From an uncultured Bacteroidales bacterium (GTDB lineage: Bacteria; Bacteroidota; Bacteroidia; Bacteroidales; UBA932), in assembly GCA_934678915.1 (NCBI GenBank), contig CAKUSF010000125.1, positions 1 through 6,012 of the forward strand: a stretch of 6,012 nucleotides of DNA, given 5' to 3'. A program made the translations under genes and the position numbers. Positions 1 to 5,481 of this stretch are shown here, piece after piece; position 1 is the stretch's first letter, and the number at the start of each line of letters is the position of its first letter. The notes beneath the pieces are model-generated. The model was not told the origin of the DNA. It searched no databases and worked only from the letters and a program-made list of their open reading frames with translations.

Positions 1-511
1 CCACCGTCTCAGATTTACCTGCGTCACCCGGCACCATACCGGCTGTCCAGGAGTCTATCATCAGGCCGTTATCTGGGGAGCAACTGATTTTGCTTTGCAA
101 TTCATCATTCTCATACGGGGAGTAGGAGAAGAATGTCAGGGTGCCGGTTTTCGGCCAGTAGTGGACTATGTTGCTGTGCCAGGAGTTGGGGGCGAAAGTG
201 CCTGTTCCTGTCGCATCGTACTTAATCTTATTGTTGTTGATGTAGAGTTGGGCTTCTGACTTGTTGTCCAGCCAGGTCTTGCCGGAGGGGAGATAATAGG
301 CGAAAGAGCCGAATGGGACGTCTTGGGGATACGTCGTTCCAGTCACGGCAGCGCGAGTGGCCATGCTCTTCTGGAGCACGGAGTACGTGATTGGGATGTC
401 CTCGGAGACGGGCGGTGCTACCTCATAGCTTACGCATGAAGTTAGCACTGCGGCTAGCACTGCGGCTGCGGTTCCCATCTTAATCTTCATGGCCTTTGTC
501 AACATAGTCAT
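1..511 (-). CDS. Fimbrillin-like lipoprotein, C-terminus beyond the window
   Basis: Reading from 511 to the window edge gives 170 codons without a stop. The N-terminus is a lipoprotein signal: a basic start, the hydrophobic stretch GTAAAVLAAVL, then lipobox LTSC with Cys26. This predicts export and outer-membrane lipid anchoring. Residues 88-127 are clearly paralogous to the upstream gene at 629-1834; both have LYINN, NSWHS, YWPK and LTFxSYS in the same order. A TRA motif (52-54) aligns with STKA of the paralogue. The family is fimbrillin-like (Mfa-like), the shaft or tip subunits of Bacteroidales type V pili; the exact subunit role is inferred. The start is uncertain. ATG 511 has a GAGGAA motif about 9 bases upstream, ATG 490 gives the most ordinary signal peptide (MKIKM...), and an in-frame ATG at 553 would add 14 residues. 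The gene is separated from the upstream fimbrillin by 117 bases holding GC-rich hairpins. It is more GC-rich than its paralogue. Confidence 0.85.
   Translation of the reverse strand, partial: MTMLTKAMKIKMGTAAAVLAAVLTSCVSYEVAPPVSEDIPITYSVLQKSMATRAAVTGTTYPQDVPFGSFAYYLPSGKTWLDNKSEAQLYINNNKIKYDATGTGTFAPNSWHSNIVHYWPKTGTLTFFSYSPYENDELQSKISCSPDNGLMIDSWTAGMVPGDAGKSETV
443..466 (-). repeat. Perfect 12-bp tandem duplication in a signal peptide
   Basis: TAGCACTGCGGC occurs twice head to tail on the plus strand (443-454, 455-466). On the coding strand it encodes AAVL-AAVL in the hydrophobic core of the lipoprotein signal. The unit is a multiple of three, so gain or loss of a copy would keep the frame but change the core by four residues. 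Confidence 0.9.
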
Positions 512-566
512 CTTTATCAATTCCTCGGAACGTTTGTTCTGCGTCCAAGGCATCTTAGTGCCCGGA

Positions 567-619
567 GGCGGTTTCACCCGCCCCAAGGCTGCGCAGTGAT
601 TGGACCGACTGCGGGGCGG
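567..619 (-). promoter_or_regulatory. GC-rich competing hairpins between two fimbrillin genes
   Basis: In the minus-strand transcript, CCGCCCC (619-613) can pair with GGGGCGG (584-578) across a 28-base loop. Alternatively, GGCGG (582-578) can pair with CCGCC (571-567) around a 6-base loop. The two structures share the middle arm and so exclude each other. No T-run follows, so this is not a plain intrinsic terminator. It lies after the stop of the fimbrillin gene at 629-1834 and before the start of the next, and could serve as an mRNA-stabilising or attenuating element setting the ratio of the two subunits. The pairing is read from sequence; the function is inferred. Confidence 0.4.
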
Positions 620-628
620 TCTAAAGAA

Positions 629-1834
629 TTAGAGAGATATCGTCTTATTTTCTTCCTCCCACTCTTCTATGGTAGGATCCCAGTAGATAATATTTGCTGA
701 AAGATCAATGGTGATGTTGTAGGTAATCTTCCTATTAATCTTCCAATCGCCACCGCTGGTAGTATCAAGATTGCTGGAGAAATCAGCAAGCGCAATATAT
801 TCTTTTACTGTTTCTTCTGAATAATCTGAGCTAGACGTGTAAGTCTTGATTGTGTATTCAAGTTCAATGTGACCAACTTTCTCAACAGCTTTTTTGTACT
901 CATCGGACTGTCTTTCAATAGCCTTCTCAATCAAGGTAGAACCATTAAATTTATAGTTAGGGGCAACAAAAGTCTGAGGCATGAATAACAGTTGCTCGCA
1001 AGTTAAAGCAACCGGTATATTATCAGACGCCACGTTCGAAGCTCCGGAAGCAACTGTAAAAGCGTAGTCATGACTTTCAGTTTGAGTGCTCCATGACTCG
1101 TCTCTCTTATTAGTTTTAGTCTCGTCATAAAGCAATTGATAATCACCCTTAGAATTAACATTGCATATCTTGATGGAGTTCACTGTAATTTCTTTACTTC
1201 CTATTTGAGGAGAAGGGTTACCTACATTATAGTAGTCAGCAGCAGTTCTAACTTGAAATCCGGTAATCCAAGTCAAAGCATGACGGAAAACTGTAGGAAC
1301 ACCTTTAGCCGCACCTGCGACTTCAGTCTCGTTTTGCTTCTGGTCTGTCTGAACATCAGCAACCATGAGATCACGGTTCTTGTTAACACTGACATTTACG
1401 TCAAAACCGGAAATCTTCAATCCATCGTTCGGAGTACACGTAACAGTAGCTGAGCAACTACGATTTGCGTCTCCTAACGAATAAGATAAGAAAGTTAGAG
1501 AGCCCTGTTTAGGCCAGTAGTTCACAGTAGAAGAGTGCCAAGAGTTAGCGACAAAAGGAGCATCAGCATCTGCATAATATTTGATTTCCTGGTTATTAAT
1601 ATACAGCGAAGCATCAGTAGGCCAAGTGGTTCCAGCGGCATTAAAAAATGCGTAAGTGTTGAATACGTGTCCTTGATTAAAAGTAGTTTCTTCTACAGGT
1701 GCCTTGGTCGAAGCCTTGCCGACCACGGCATTCCATGAGATTTGAGCAGGTGCGTCTTCCACAGGCTTCACCTCGGTTTTTGAGCAGCCCAACGCGACAA
1801 AAGCCAAGGCTGTCAGGAGAATTGATTTTTTCAT
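629..1834 (-). CDS. Fimbrillin family lipoprotein (Mfa-like structural subunit)
   Basis: This 401-residue protein has a lipoprotein signal ending at Cys17 (...FVALGC). It is expected to be exported, lipidated and assembled on the cell surface as a type V pilus subunit. Family hallmarks are a STKA motif near 42-45, a DLMVAD segment at 155-160, the FRHALT motif at 183-188 typical of fimbrillin cores, and a C-terminal tail with WDPTIEEWEEE (385-395). In known FimA/Mfa1 pilins the N-terminal region is removed by an arginine-specific protease and the C-terminal strand takes part in polymerisation; whether this holds here is inference. Residues about 76-120 match the next gene downstream, so the two are tandem paralogues. 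It lies 42 bases after the DUF5119 gene with no terminator between, which suggests one transcript. It is visibly AT-rich: bases 841-960 are 41/120 G+C, against 38/60 at 2401-2460 in its neighbour. Recent acquisition or diversification is possible. The start MKK is unambiguous and follows an A/T-rich leader. Confidence 0.9.
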   Translation of the reverse strand: MKKSILLTALAFVALGCSKTEVKPVEDAPAQISWNAVVGKASTKAPVEETTFNQGHVFNTYAFFNAAGTTWPTDASLYINNQEIKYYADADAPFVANSWHSSTVNYWPKQGSLTFLSYSLGDANRSCSATVTCTPNDGLKISGFDVNVSVNKNRDLMVADVQTDQKQNETEVAGAAKGVPTVFRHALTWITGFQVRTAADYYNVGNPSPQIGSKEITVNSIKICNVNSKGDYQLLYDETKTNKRDESWSTQTESHDYAFTVASGASNVASDNIPVALTCEQLLFMPQTFVAPNYKFNGSTLIEKAIERQSDEYKKAVEKVGHIELEYTIKTYTSSSDYSEETVKEYIALADFSSNLDTTSGGDWKINRKITYNITIDLSANIIYWDPTIEEWEEENKTISL

Positions 1835-1876
1835 AAAAACTTAACTTTTAAATATTACATAAAAACTATAAACTTT

Positions 1877-2884
1877 CTAAATTGTCACATCGTGATGCTC
1901 TTCTTCCCAGTCATCGACTTTCGGGTCGAAGCCGCCACTGATTGGCGGTGGGTCAATCTTGATGGTCTCTTCGAGAAGGAGCCAATGATGATTGACCGCG
2001 TTCTCGGTCTTGAAGAGGTCTGAGATGTCAAAGGTCTTGACTACCGTCTTTCCGTCAGTGGTGAAGATGTTGAATGTCACTTCCAAGTTGTTGACTGACT
2101 GGTCGATGTGGCCAAAAGTGTTGAAGACGGTGCAGATCACCGGAGTGCCTTTGTCATCGCTTTTCTGGAGCTTGAACCAGATTGACTCCTCAGGGTCTGT
2201 CACCCTTGTGTTCGTGGCGATCAGATTCGAGCCAACCATGCCGGAAAGCACAGCCTGAGCCGAGGTGACATATTCAAGACCATCGACTTTAATTTGGAGG
2301 TACCAGCTCTCCACCACGGTGGACGCCTGAGCGTAGATGGTGTAAACTCCCTCATGGTAAGGGATCGTCTCCCGCCCCACGGAAGAGACCACAAGGTGAT
2401 CCGGCTCGGACAGGATGTTGAGCGGCTCCCCACTCTTGGACCGGAAAGCGTTCTGGATGCCTTTTGGAGCAGCCTCCGTGTAGGCCTCGGCCTCGGACCA
2501 GACGTTGTAGTTCCTCACGTATGTGCCATCGGTGTTGAAATCGTAGGCAAGCAGACGATAGGTACCTGGGGCTATCAAGACTTCTCCGGAAATCAGACGG
2601 TTTCCATCAGATTCAATTGTCACATCCGTGATGTATGTCTCTGCTGCTACCTTTTCTGCATTCTCGTCGAAGAGGAGCAGGTGCATGGCTTCCGGCTCGA
2701 TCTTCTGAACAGGAATCTTGTCGTTGTAGATGTCGCAGGTTACGTTTTTCACTTCCGAGACATCGACTTTGACCTTGACCAAAGTACGGTAATCTGGATC
2801 CTCTAGCGGACGGCGATGGCAGCCTCCGAGCATGGCAAGGACTAGAAGGAAGAATGTAATATTCGATAAAACCCTCTTCTTCAT
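1877..2884 (-). CDS. DUF5119 domain-containing lipoprotein of a fimbrial operon
   Basis: This 335-residue protein has a hydrophobic signal (MKKRVLSNITFFLLVLAMLGGC) with lipobox Cys22, followed by RRPLEDPDYRTLVKVKVD, the recognisable start of DUF5119 lipoproteins. The region from about 60 to 130 (MHLLLFD, then a GEVLIAPGTYRLLAYDF segment) resembles the strand pattern of FimB/Mfa2-type fimbrial anchors: a short LLLFD strand and a 'PGTY' strand. An outer-membrane anchor or minor-subunit role is therefore plausible but not shown. The C-terminus FDPKVDDWEEEHHDVTI closely resembles the fimbrillin tail encoded by the next gene. Its ATG overlaps the upstream TGA as ATGA (2884-2881), indicating translational coupling to the DUF3575 gene. 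Base composition is balanced to GC-rich, unlike the following fimbrillin gene. The start at 2884 gives a clean lipoprotein signal and fits the overlap. Confidence 0.85.
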   Translation of the reverse strand: MKKRVLSNITFFLLVLAMLGGCHRRPLEDPDYRTLVKVKVDVSEVKNVTCDIYNDKIPVQKIEPEAMHLLLFDENAEKVAAETYITDVTIESDGNRLISGEVLIAPGTYRLLAYDFNTDGTYVRNYNVWSEAEAYTEAAPKGIQNAFRSKSGEPLNILSEPDHLVVSSVGRETIPYHEGVYTIYAQASTVVESWYLQIKVDGLEYVTSAQAVLSGMVGSNLIATNTRVTDPEESIWFKLQKSDDKGTPVICTVFNTFGHIDQSVNNLEVTFNIFTTDGKTVVKTFDISDLFKTENAVNHHWLLLEETIKIDPPPISGGFDPKVDDWEEEHHDVTI

Positions 2885-4329
2885 CGCTCTCCCCTCCTTT
2901 CTTTATGGGAATCCTTCCCTATCGGAATCACCAGTGAGACTTTAAGTTTCGTTGGGCCGAACCAAGTGGTCGTGCCGACATTGAACTTGTCGCGGAAGAG
3001 ATGCTCGTAGCCCGGATCTGGCTGATAGTGACGGTAGTCGGTGCGAAGGTAGCCAGCGGAGACGGAAAATTCCATGTTCATCCAACTGCACACCGGAAGG
3101 GCATAGCCATAGGTCAATCCAGCGGACCAGAACTCGCCTTGGTAGCAAAGTTTGGTGTCCCACTGGAGGTCGTACTTACCGGACATGCCATAGACTCCAA
3201 CGAAATGCCCTGTCAGGAAGTCTCTCCGGTCATCGCGGACAAACCACCAGCGCGGCTCGATGCCCATCGACCAGATTTGAAAGCAGTACTTGTTGCCGTT
3301 CGGGCCCCAATTCCACCATGGGAACACGTCCTCGACCATAATGGAGAACTTCTTGCCAATCGGAACCTCAACTTCCGCGTTAAGAGCTGTCATCACATCA
3401 TAAAGGGCGTTGGTCTTGACGGCAACGGAATAGAATTTCTCCCTAGGCGGCTCCGGCTCCGGGAACTCAATCTCAGGGAGTACCGTCTTGGGAGCGAGGG
3501 CCATTGAATATGGAACCTCAACTTTTACGTCAGGCGATTGGTAATCAATCGGTTCAATCGGCTTCACAGTGCTGTAGAGCACATGGATGTCAGTACGACG
3601 GAGAGATGGGTAGTAGTCAGTGATGAGCTTGCGCCAGACCTTTCCGCCTTTCAGCCGCTTCATCGTCTGCTTCTTCGACTCAGGGTTGCGGCTGTCCTTG
3701 AATATTCCCGAAATCACTCCGTCCCCGGACTGCGAATCGAACATTTCCGCAATCTTTGCCGCTCCTTCCCAGTCCTCTCCGCGGGAGAAAACGACGAAAT
3801 CAGAATCTGTCAGACGCGGCTCGATCTCCTTGAGGAAAGTTTTGACGCCTTCCGCCCTGTCACGGGACAGACGAGCATTGAGTTGTTTGCTTCCTTCTGG
3901 GGAGGCCGCACCTATAATATATACCTTATATATTCTTAAATTGCCGTTATAGACAATGGAGCGCAACCCTTTTGTCGCTGCTTTCAGAGTTGCCGAGTTG
4001 TCTTTATAGCTCGGTTCGATGTCGGAAACAGCTGAACGGTAGAACACCGCGAAAGATGCAGTGTCATGTTTGTCTTCTACAAAAGAAGAGTCGGCAAAAG
4101 AAACGACCGAACAGCGGACTGAAGACAAAGTGGGGTCGTTCAATGAATATGTTGTCGAATACGCTGGGAACGCCCAAGCCAACAAGACTGTCAGAAACGT
4201 AATAAACCTCCAAAAGCAATGCGCCTCGGAATTATTACGTAAACCATTATGTTCCAAGACATTACACCCCCCCCCATAACTTCTTTTAGGTTGGAGAAGC
4301 ATGTCTTGATCATTGACATACAGACTCAT
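2881..4329 (-). CDS. OmpA-like / DUF3575 outer-membrane protein of a fimbrial operon
   Basis: The 482-residue frame has three parts. Residues 38-58 (CFWRFITFLTVLLAWAFPAYS) form a Sec signal core preceded by an unusually long 37-residue leader. Residues about 130-255 form an OmpA-like fold (GAASPEG, NARLSRDRA at 140-159). After a Pro/Glu linker (288-297), residues 299-473 form a DUF3575 domain (VAVKTNALYDVMTALNAEVE, aromatic strands, VSLVIPIG), probably an outer-membrane barrel. Such proteins commonly accompany Bacteroidales fimbrillin genes. A cell-wall-linked assembly or anchoring role is inferred. The usual peptidoglycan-binding Asp of OmpA domains is Ser143 here, while Arg158 is kept. It is the first gene of the operon and overlaps the DUF5119 gene by 4 bases. 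The start is doubtful: ATG 4329 is in frame only because a G9 tract lies at codons 19-21, whereas ATG 4277, just before the tract and preceded by AAGAAG, would be in frame with G10 or G7. Confidence 0.85.
   Translation of the reverse strand: MSLYVNDQDMLLQPKRSYGGGCNVLEHNGLRNNSEAHCFWRFITFLTVLLAWAFPAYSTTYSLNDPTLSSVRCSVVSFADSSFVEDKHDTASFAVFYRSAVSDIEPSYKDNSATLKAATKGLRSIVYNGNLRIYKVYIIGAASPEGSKQLNARLSRDRAEGVKTFLKEIEPRLTDSDFVVFSRGEDWEGAAKIAEMFDSQSGDGVISGIFKDSRNPESKKQTMKRLKGGKVWRKLITDYYPSLRRTDIHVLYSTVKPIEPIDYQSPDVKVEVPYSMALAPKTVLPEIEFPEPEPPREKFYSVAVKTNALYDVMTALNAEVEVPIGKKFSIMVEDVFPWWNWGPNGNKYCFQIWSMGIEPRWWFVRDDRRDFLTGHFVGVYGMSGKYDLQWDTKLCYQGEFWSAGLTYGYALPVCSWMNMEFSVSAGYLRTDYRHYQPDPGYEHLFRDKFNVGTTTWFGPTKLKVSLVIPIGKDSHKERRGER
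4267..4275 (-). repeat. G9 homopolymer near the 5' end of the DUF3575 gene
   Basis: Nine C on the plus strand read as nine G on the coding strand, upstream of the signal-peptide core. With G9 the start at 4329 reads through (Tyr-Gly-Gly-Gly-Cys). The ATG whose last base is the first G of the tract (4277-4275) then makes only a 28-residue peptide ending at 4191. Runs of this length are prone to slipped-strand length change, so this is a candidate phase-variation switch. A sequencing or assembly length error is the main alternative. Confidence 0.75.
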
Positions 4330-4398
4330 AGTCGTCTACAGTCTTACCTTACATAACTTCGAAAGTAATGTAAAGCCACCCTTTTTATCATAAAACTA

Positions 4399-4430
4399 AA
4401 CCTTGCAGCATGAATATTCATTCCAAGGTT
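4399..4430. repeat. Nested dyad in the leader of the fimbrial operon
   Basis: Arms AACCTTG (4399-4405) and CAAGGTT (4424-4430) are perfect inverted repeats flanking a perfect 12-bp palindrome, ATGAATATTCAT (4410-4421). The element lies just downstream of the predicted minus-strand -7 box, so it would be either a 5'-terminal hairpin of the fimbrial mRNA or an operator for a dimeric regulator overlapping the start of transcription. Confidence 0.65.
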
Positions 4431-4438
4431 ACAAAGGA

Positions 4439-4470
4439 CAAAGATAAGAATTATTATCAAAAAGGTGAAA
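4439..4470 (-). promoter_or_regulatory. Candidate promoter of the fimbrial operon
   Basis: On the minus strand TATCTTTG (4446-4439) fits the Bacteroidota -7 consensus TAnnTTTG exactly. A 20-base spacer separates it from TTTC (4470-4467), three of four matches to the -33 TTTG. Transcription would begin near 4432, giving a leader of about 100 bases before ATG 4329 that starts with the nested dyad. Confidence 0.5.
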
Positions 4471-4511
4471 TTTTTAATCGAAATTACACTAAATATTCAA
4501 ATTTCATCATT

Positions 4512-4528
4512 GTTAAGTATTCCTTAAC
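4512..4528. promoter_or_regulatory. Short perfect dyad upstream of the rpmH promoter
   Basis: GTTAAG (4512-4517) and CTTAAC (4523-4528) are inverted around five bases, about 30 bases upstream of the rpmH -33 box and about 40 upstream of the divergent fimbrial -33. It could be a regulator site. In such AT-rich sequence a chance palindrome is also reasonable. Confidence 0.3.
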
Positions 4529-4558
4529 GATCAGATTAAAGGAATATCCAAAAATAAT

Positions 4559-4589
4559 TTTGAAATTAACGGCAAAAGGATTAAATTTG
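4559..4589 (+). promoter_or_regulatory. Promoter of rpmH, near-consensus Bacteroidota type
   Basis: TTTG (4559-4562), a 19-base spacer, then TAAATTTG (4582-4589) match the -33/-7 consensus of the Bacteroidota primary sigma factor (TTTG, TAnnTTTG) at every fixed position. The start of transcription is expected near 4596, leaving an A-rich leader of about 27 bases with AAGAAG just before the rpmH ATG. Confidence 0.75.
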
Positions 4590-4622
4590 CAGTCCTTTTA
4601 TGAAAATTAAAAATAAGAAGAT

Positions 4623-4775
4623 ATGAAAAGGACATTTCAACCATCCAGACGCAAGCGCGTGAACAAGCACGGTTTCCGTGAGAGAATGGCCACCGCCAAC
4701 GGTCGCCGCGTACTCGCTTCCCGTCGTCGCCACGGACGCAAAAAACTGACTGTATCATCTGAGGACAGGTGGTAA
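4623..4775 (+). CDS. rpmH: 50S ribosomal protein L34
   Basis: This 50-residue, strongly basic protein begins [20 protein letters not shown] and continues [25 protein letters not shown]. That is the near-invariant L34 signature; length is typical (about 44-52). L34 binds 23S rRNA in the large ribosomal subunit. The ATG at 4623 is set by the invariant MKRTFQP start and is preceded by AAGAAG. A consensus promoter lies upstream and a strong hairpin-T terminator 21 bases after the stop, so it is probably transcribed alone. rnpA, the usual downstream partner of rpmH in many bacteria, is not present here; tadA follows instead. Confidence 0.97.
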   Translation: MKRTFQPSRRKRVNKHGFRERMATANGRRVLASRRRHGRKKLTVSSEDRW

Positions 4776-4796
4776 TCGGTCAGATGAAGTTTAAGC

Positions 4797-4824
4797 ATGC
4801 AGGTCAAGCCGACCTGCATTTTTT
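4797..4824 (+). terminator. Intrinsic terminator after rpmH
   Basis: A perfect 9-bp stem, ATGCAGGTC (4797-4805) with GACCTGCAT (4811-4819), closes a five-base loop AAGCC and runs straight into TTTTT, then GTTTTG. It ends only 13 bases before the tadA start, so tadA depends on read-through or on a promoter inside this region that I could not identify. Confidence 0.9.
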
Positions 4825-4837
4825 GTTTTGAAGAAGT

Positions 4838-5275
4838 ATGCTGGACATTGACGAGAAATACATGGGCGAGGCGCTGAAAGAGGCGTATCTAGCCTGCGAG
4901 GAGGATGAAATTCCGATCGGGGCGGTTGTCGTCTGCCGTGGTAAGATCATAGGGCGGGGGCACAACATGACCGAAAGGCTGCATGATCCGACCGCGCACG
5001 CTGAGATGATCGCGATCACTGCCGCCACCGAGGCGATGGGCGGGAAATATCTTGGCGACTGCACCCTCTACGTCACTGTGGAGCCTTGTCCGATGTGTTC
5101 CGGTGCAATGAACTGGGCACAGATAGGCCGGATAGTCTATGGTGCTTCCGACCCCAAGAGGGGGTACTCCATGTTCTCCCCTTCCCTCCTCCATCCCAAG
5201 ACCGAAGTTCGGGCAGGAGTCCTTGCTGAAGAATGTTCCTCTCTGATGACCGATTTCTTCAAGGCGAAGCGATAA
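4838..5275 (+). CDS. tadA: tRNA-specific adenosine(34) deaminase TadA
   Basis: This 145-residue cytoplasmic zinc enzyme converts A34 of tRNA-Arg(ACG) to inosine so that one tRNA can read several Arg codons. The cytidine/adenosine deaminase core is complete. H54-A55-E56 supplies the zinc-binding His and the proton-shuttling Glu, and P83-C84-P85-M86-C87 supplies the two zinc Cys. PIGAVVV (26-32), GRGHN (39-43), DPTAHAE (50-56) and TLYVTVEPCPMCSGAM (76-91) follow the usual TadA order. YGASDPKRGY (101-110) and the C-terminal helix (EECSSLMTDFFKAKR) also fit TadA rather than a free cytidine or guanine deaminase. Length is near the family norm. The ATG at 4838 has AAGAAG one base upstream. It is separated from rpmH by a terminator and converges on the broken Rpn gene. 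Confidence 0.95.
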   Translation: MLDIDEKYMGEALKEAYLACEEDEIPIGAVVVCRGKIIGRGHNMTERLHDPTAHAEMIAITAATEAMGGKYLGDCTLYVTVEPCPMCSGAMNWAQIGRIVYGASDPKRGYSMFSPSLLHPKTEVRAGVLAEECSSLMTDFFKAKR

Positions 5276-5293
5276 ACCAAGCAGGTCACACAT

Positions 5294-5338
5294 CTAGTTC
5301 GTACGCCAAAAGCCCTTTCATTGTACGGTTCTTACTAG
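5294..5338. repeat. Imperfect inverted repeat after tadA
   Basis: CTAGT (5294-5298) pairs with ACTAG (5334-5338), and CGTAC (5300-5304) with GTACG (5323-5327), separated by internal loops. It begins 19 bases after the tadA stop. No T-run follows closely, so it is at best a weak end-of-transcript structure. Confidence 0.35.
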
Positions 5339-5359
5339 CTCTATTCTTTTGAAAAAAAG

Positions 5360-5417
5360 TTTTGGTTATATCCGAAACAGTTCCTATTTTTATGGAAAAA
5401 TTTTGGACATGACCGAA
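5360..5417. repeat. Pair of TTTTGG-N6-CCGAA sites 41 bp apart
   Basis: TTTTGG-N6-CCGAA occurs at 5360-5376 and again at 5401-5417, with the same internal spacing. Each copy is itself an imperfect dyad (TTTTGG against CCGAA). The rest of the gene-free stretch 5276-5481 is AT-rich. A loose promoter match overlaps on the plus strand (TTTG 5361-5364, 20 bases, TATTTTTA 5385-5392), but no convincing gene follows it. Confidence 0.4.
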
Positions 5418-5481
5418 CATATTAAAGTCTTATCAAGTTACAATGCCGACTTACCGTACTAGGTGGACAGTATTAGACAGA

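Noticed and set aside
2294..2806. Long plus-strand frame of 170 codons opposite the DUF5119 gene
   Set aside because: It is antisense to a well-supported lipoprotein gene, resembles no family I recognise, and is explained by the GC-richer composition there.
3538..3952. Two overlapping plus-strand frames opposite the OmpA-like domain
   Set aside because: They are antisense to recognisable OmpA-like coding sequence and show no signal peptide, motif or start context.
4410..4610. Plus-strand 66-codon frame, Lys/Asn/Tyr-rich, between the divergent operons
   Set aside because: It starts inside the leader palindrome, overlaps both predicted promoters, has AT-driven composition and no recognisable motif; it is most simply intergenic sequence.
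4330..4622. Possible invertible promoter controlling the fimbrial operon, as in Bacteroides surface loci
   Set aside because: No pair of longer inverted repeats flanks a promoter-sized segment here; the only repeats are the local 7-bp arms around a 12-bp palindrome.
4799..5288. GCAGGTCA occurs at 4799 in the rpmH terminator and again at 5281 after tadA
   Set aside because: An eight-base match with no extension on either side and no partner arm at the second site; chance is sufficient.
4889..5293. Minus-strand 134-codon frame opposite tadA
   Set aside because: It lies almost wholly within the complete tadA gene on the other strand and has no recognisable domain.
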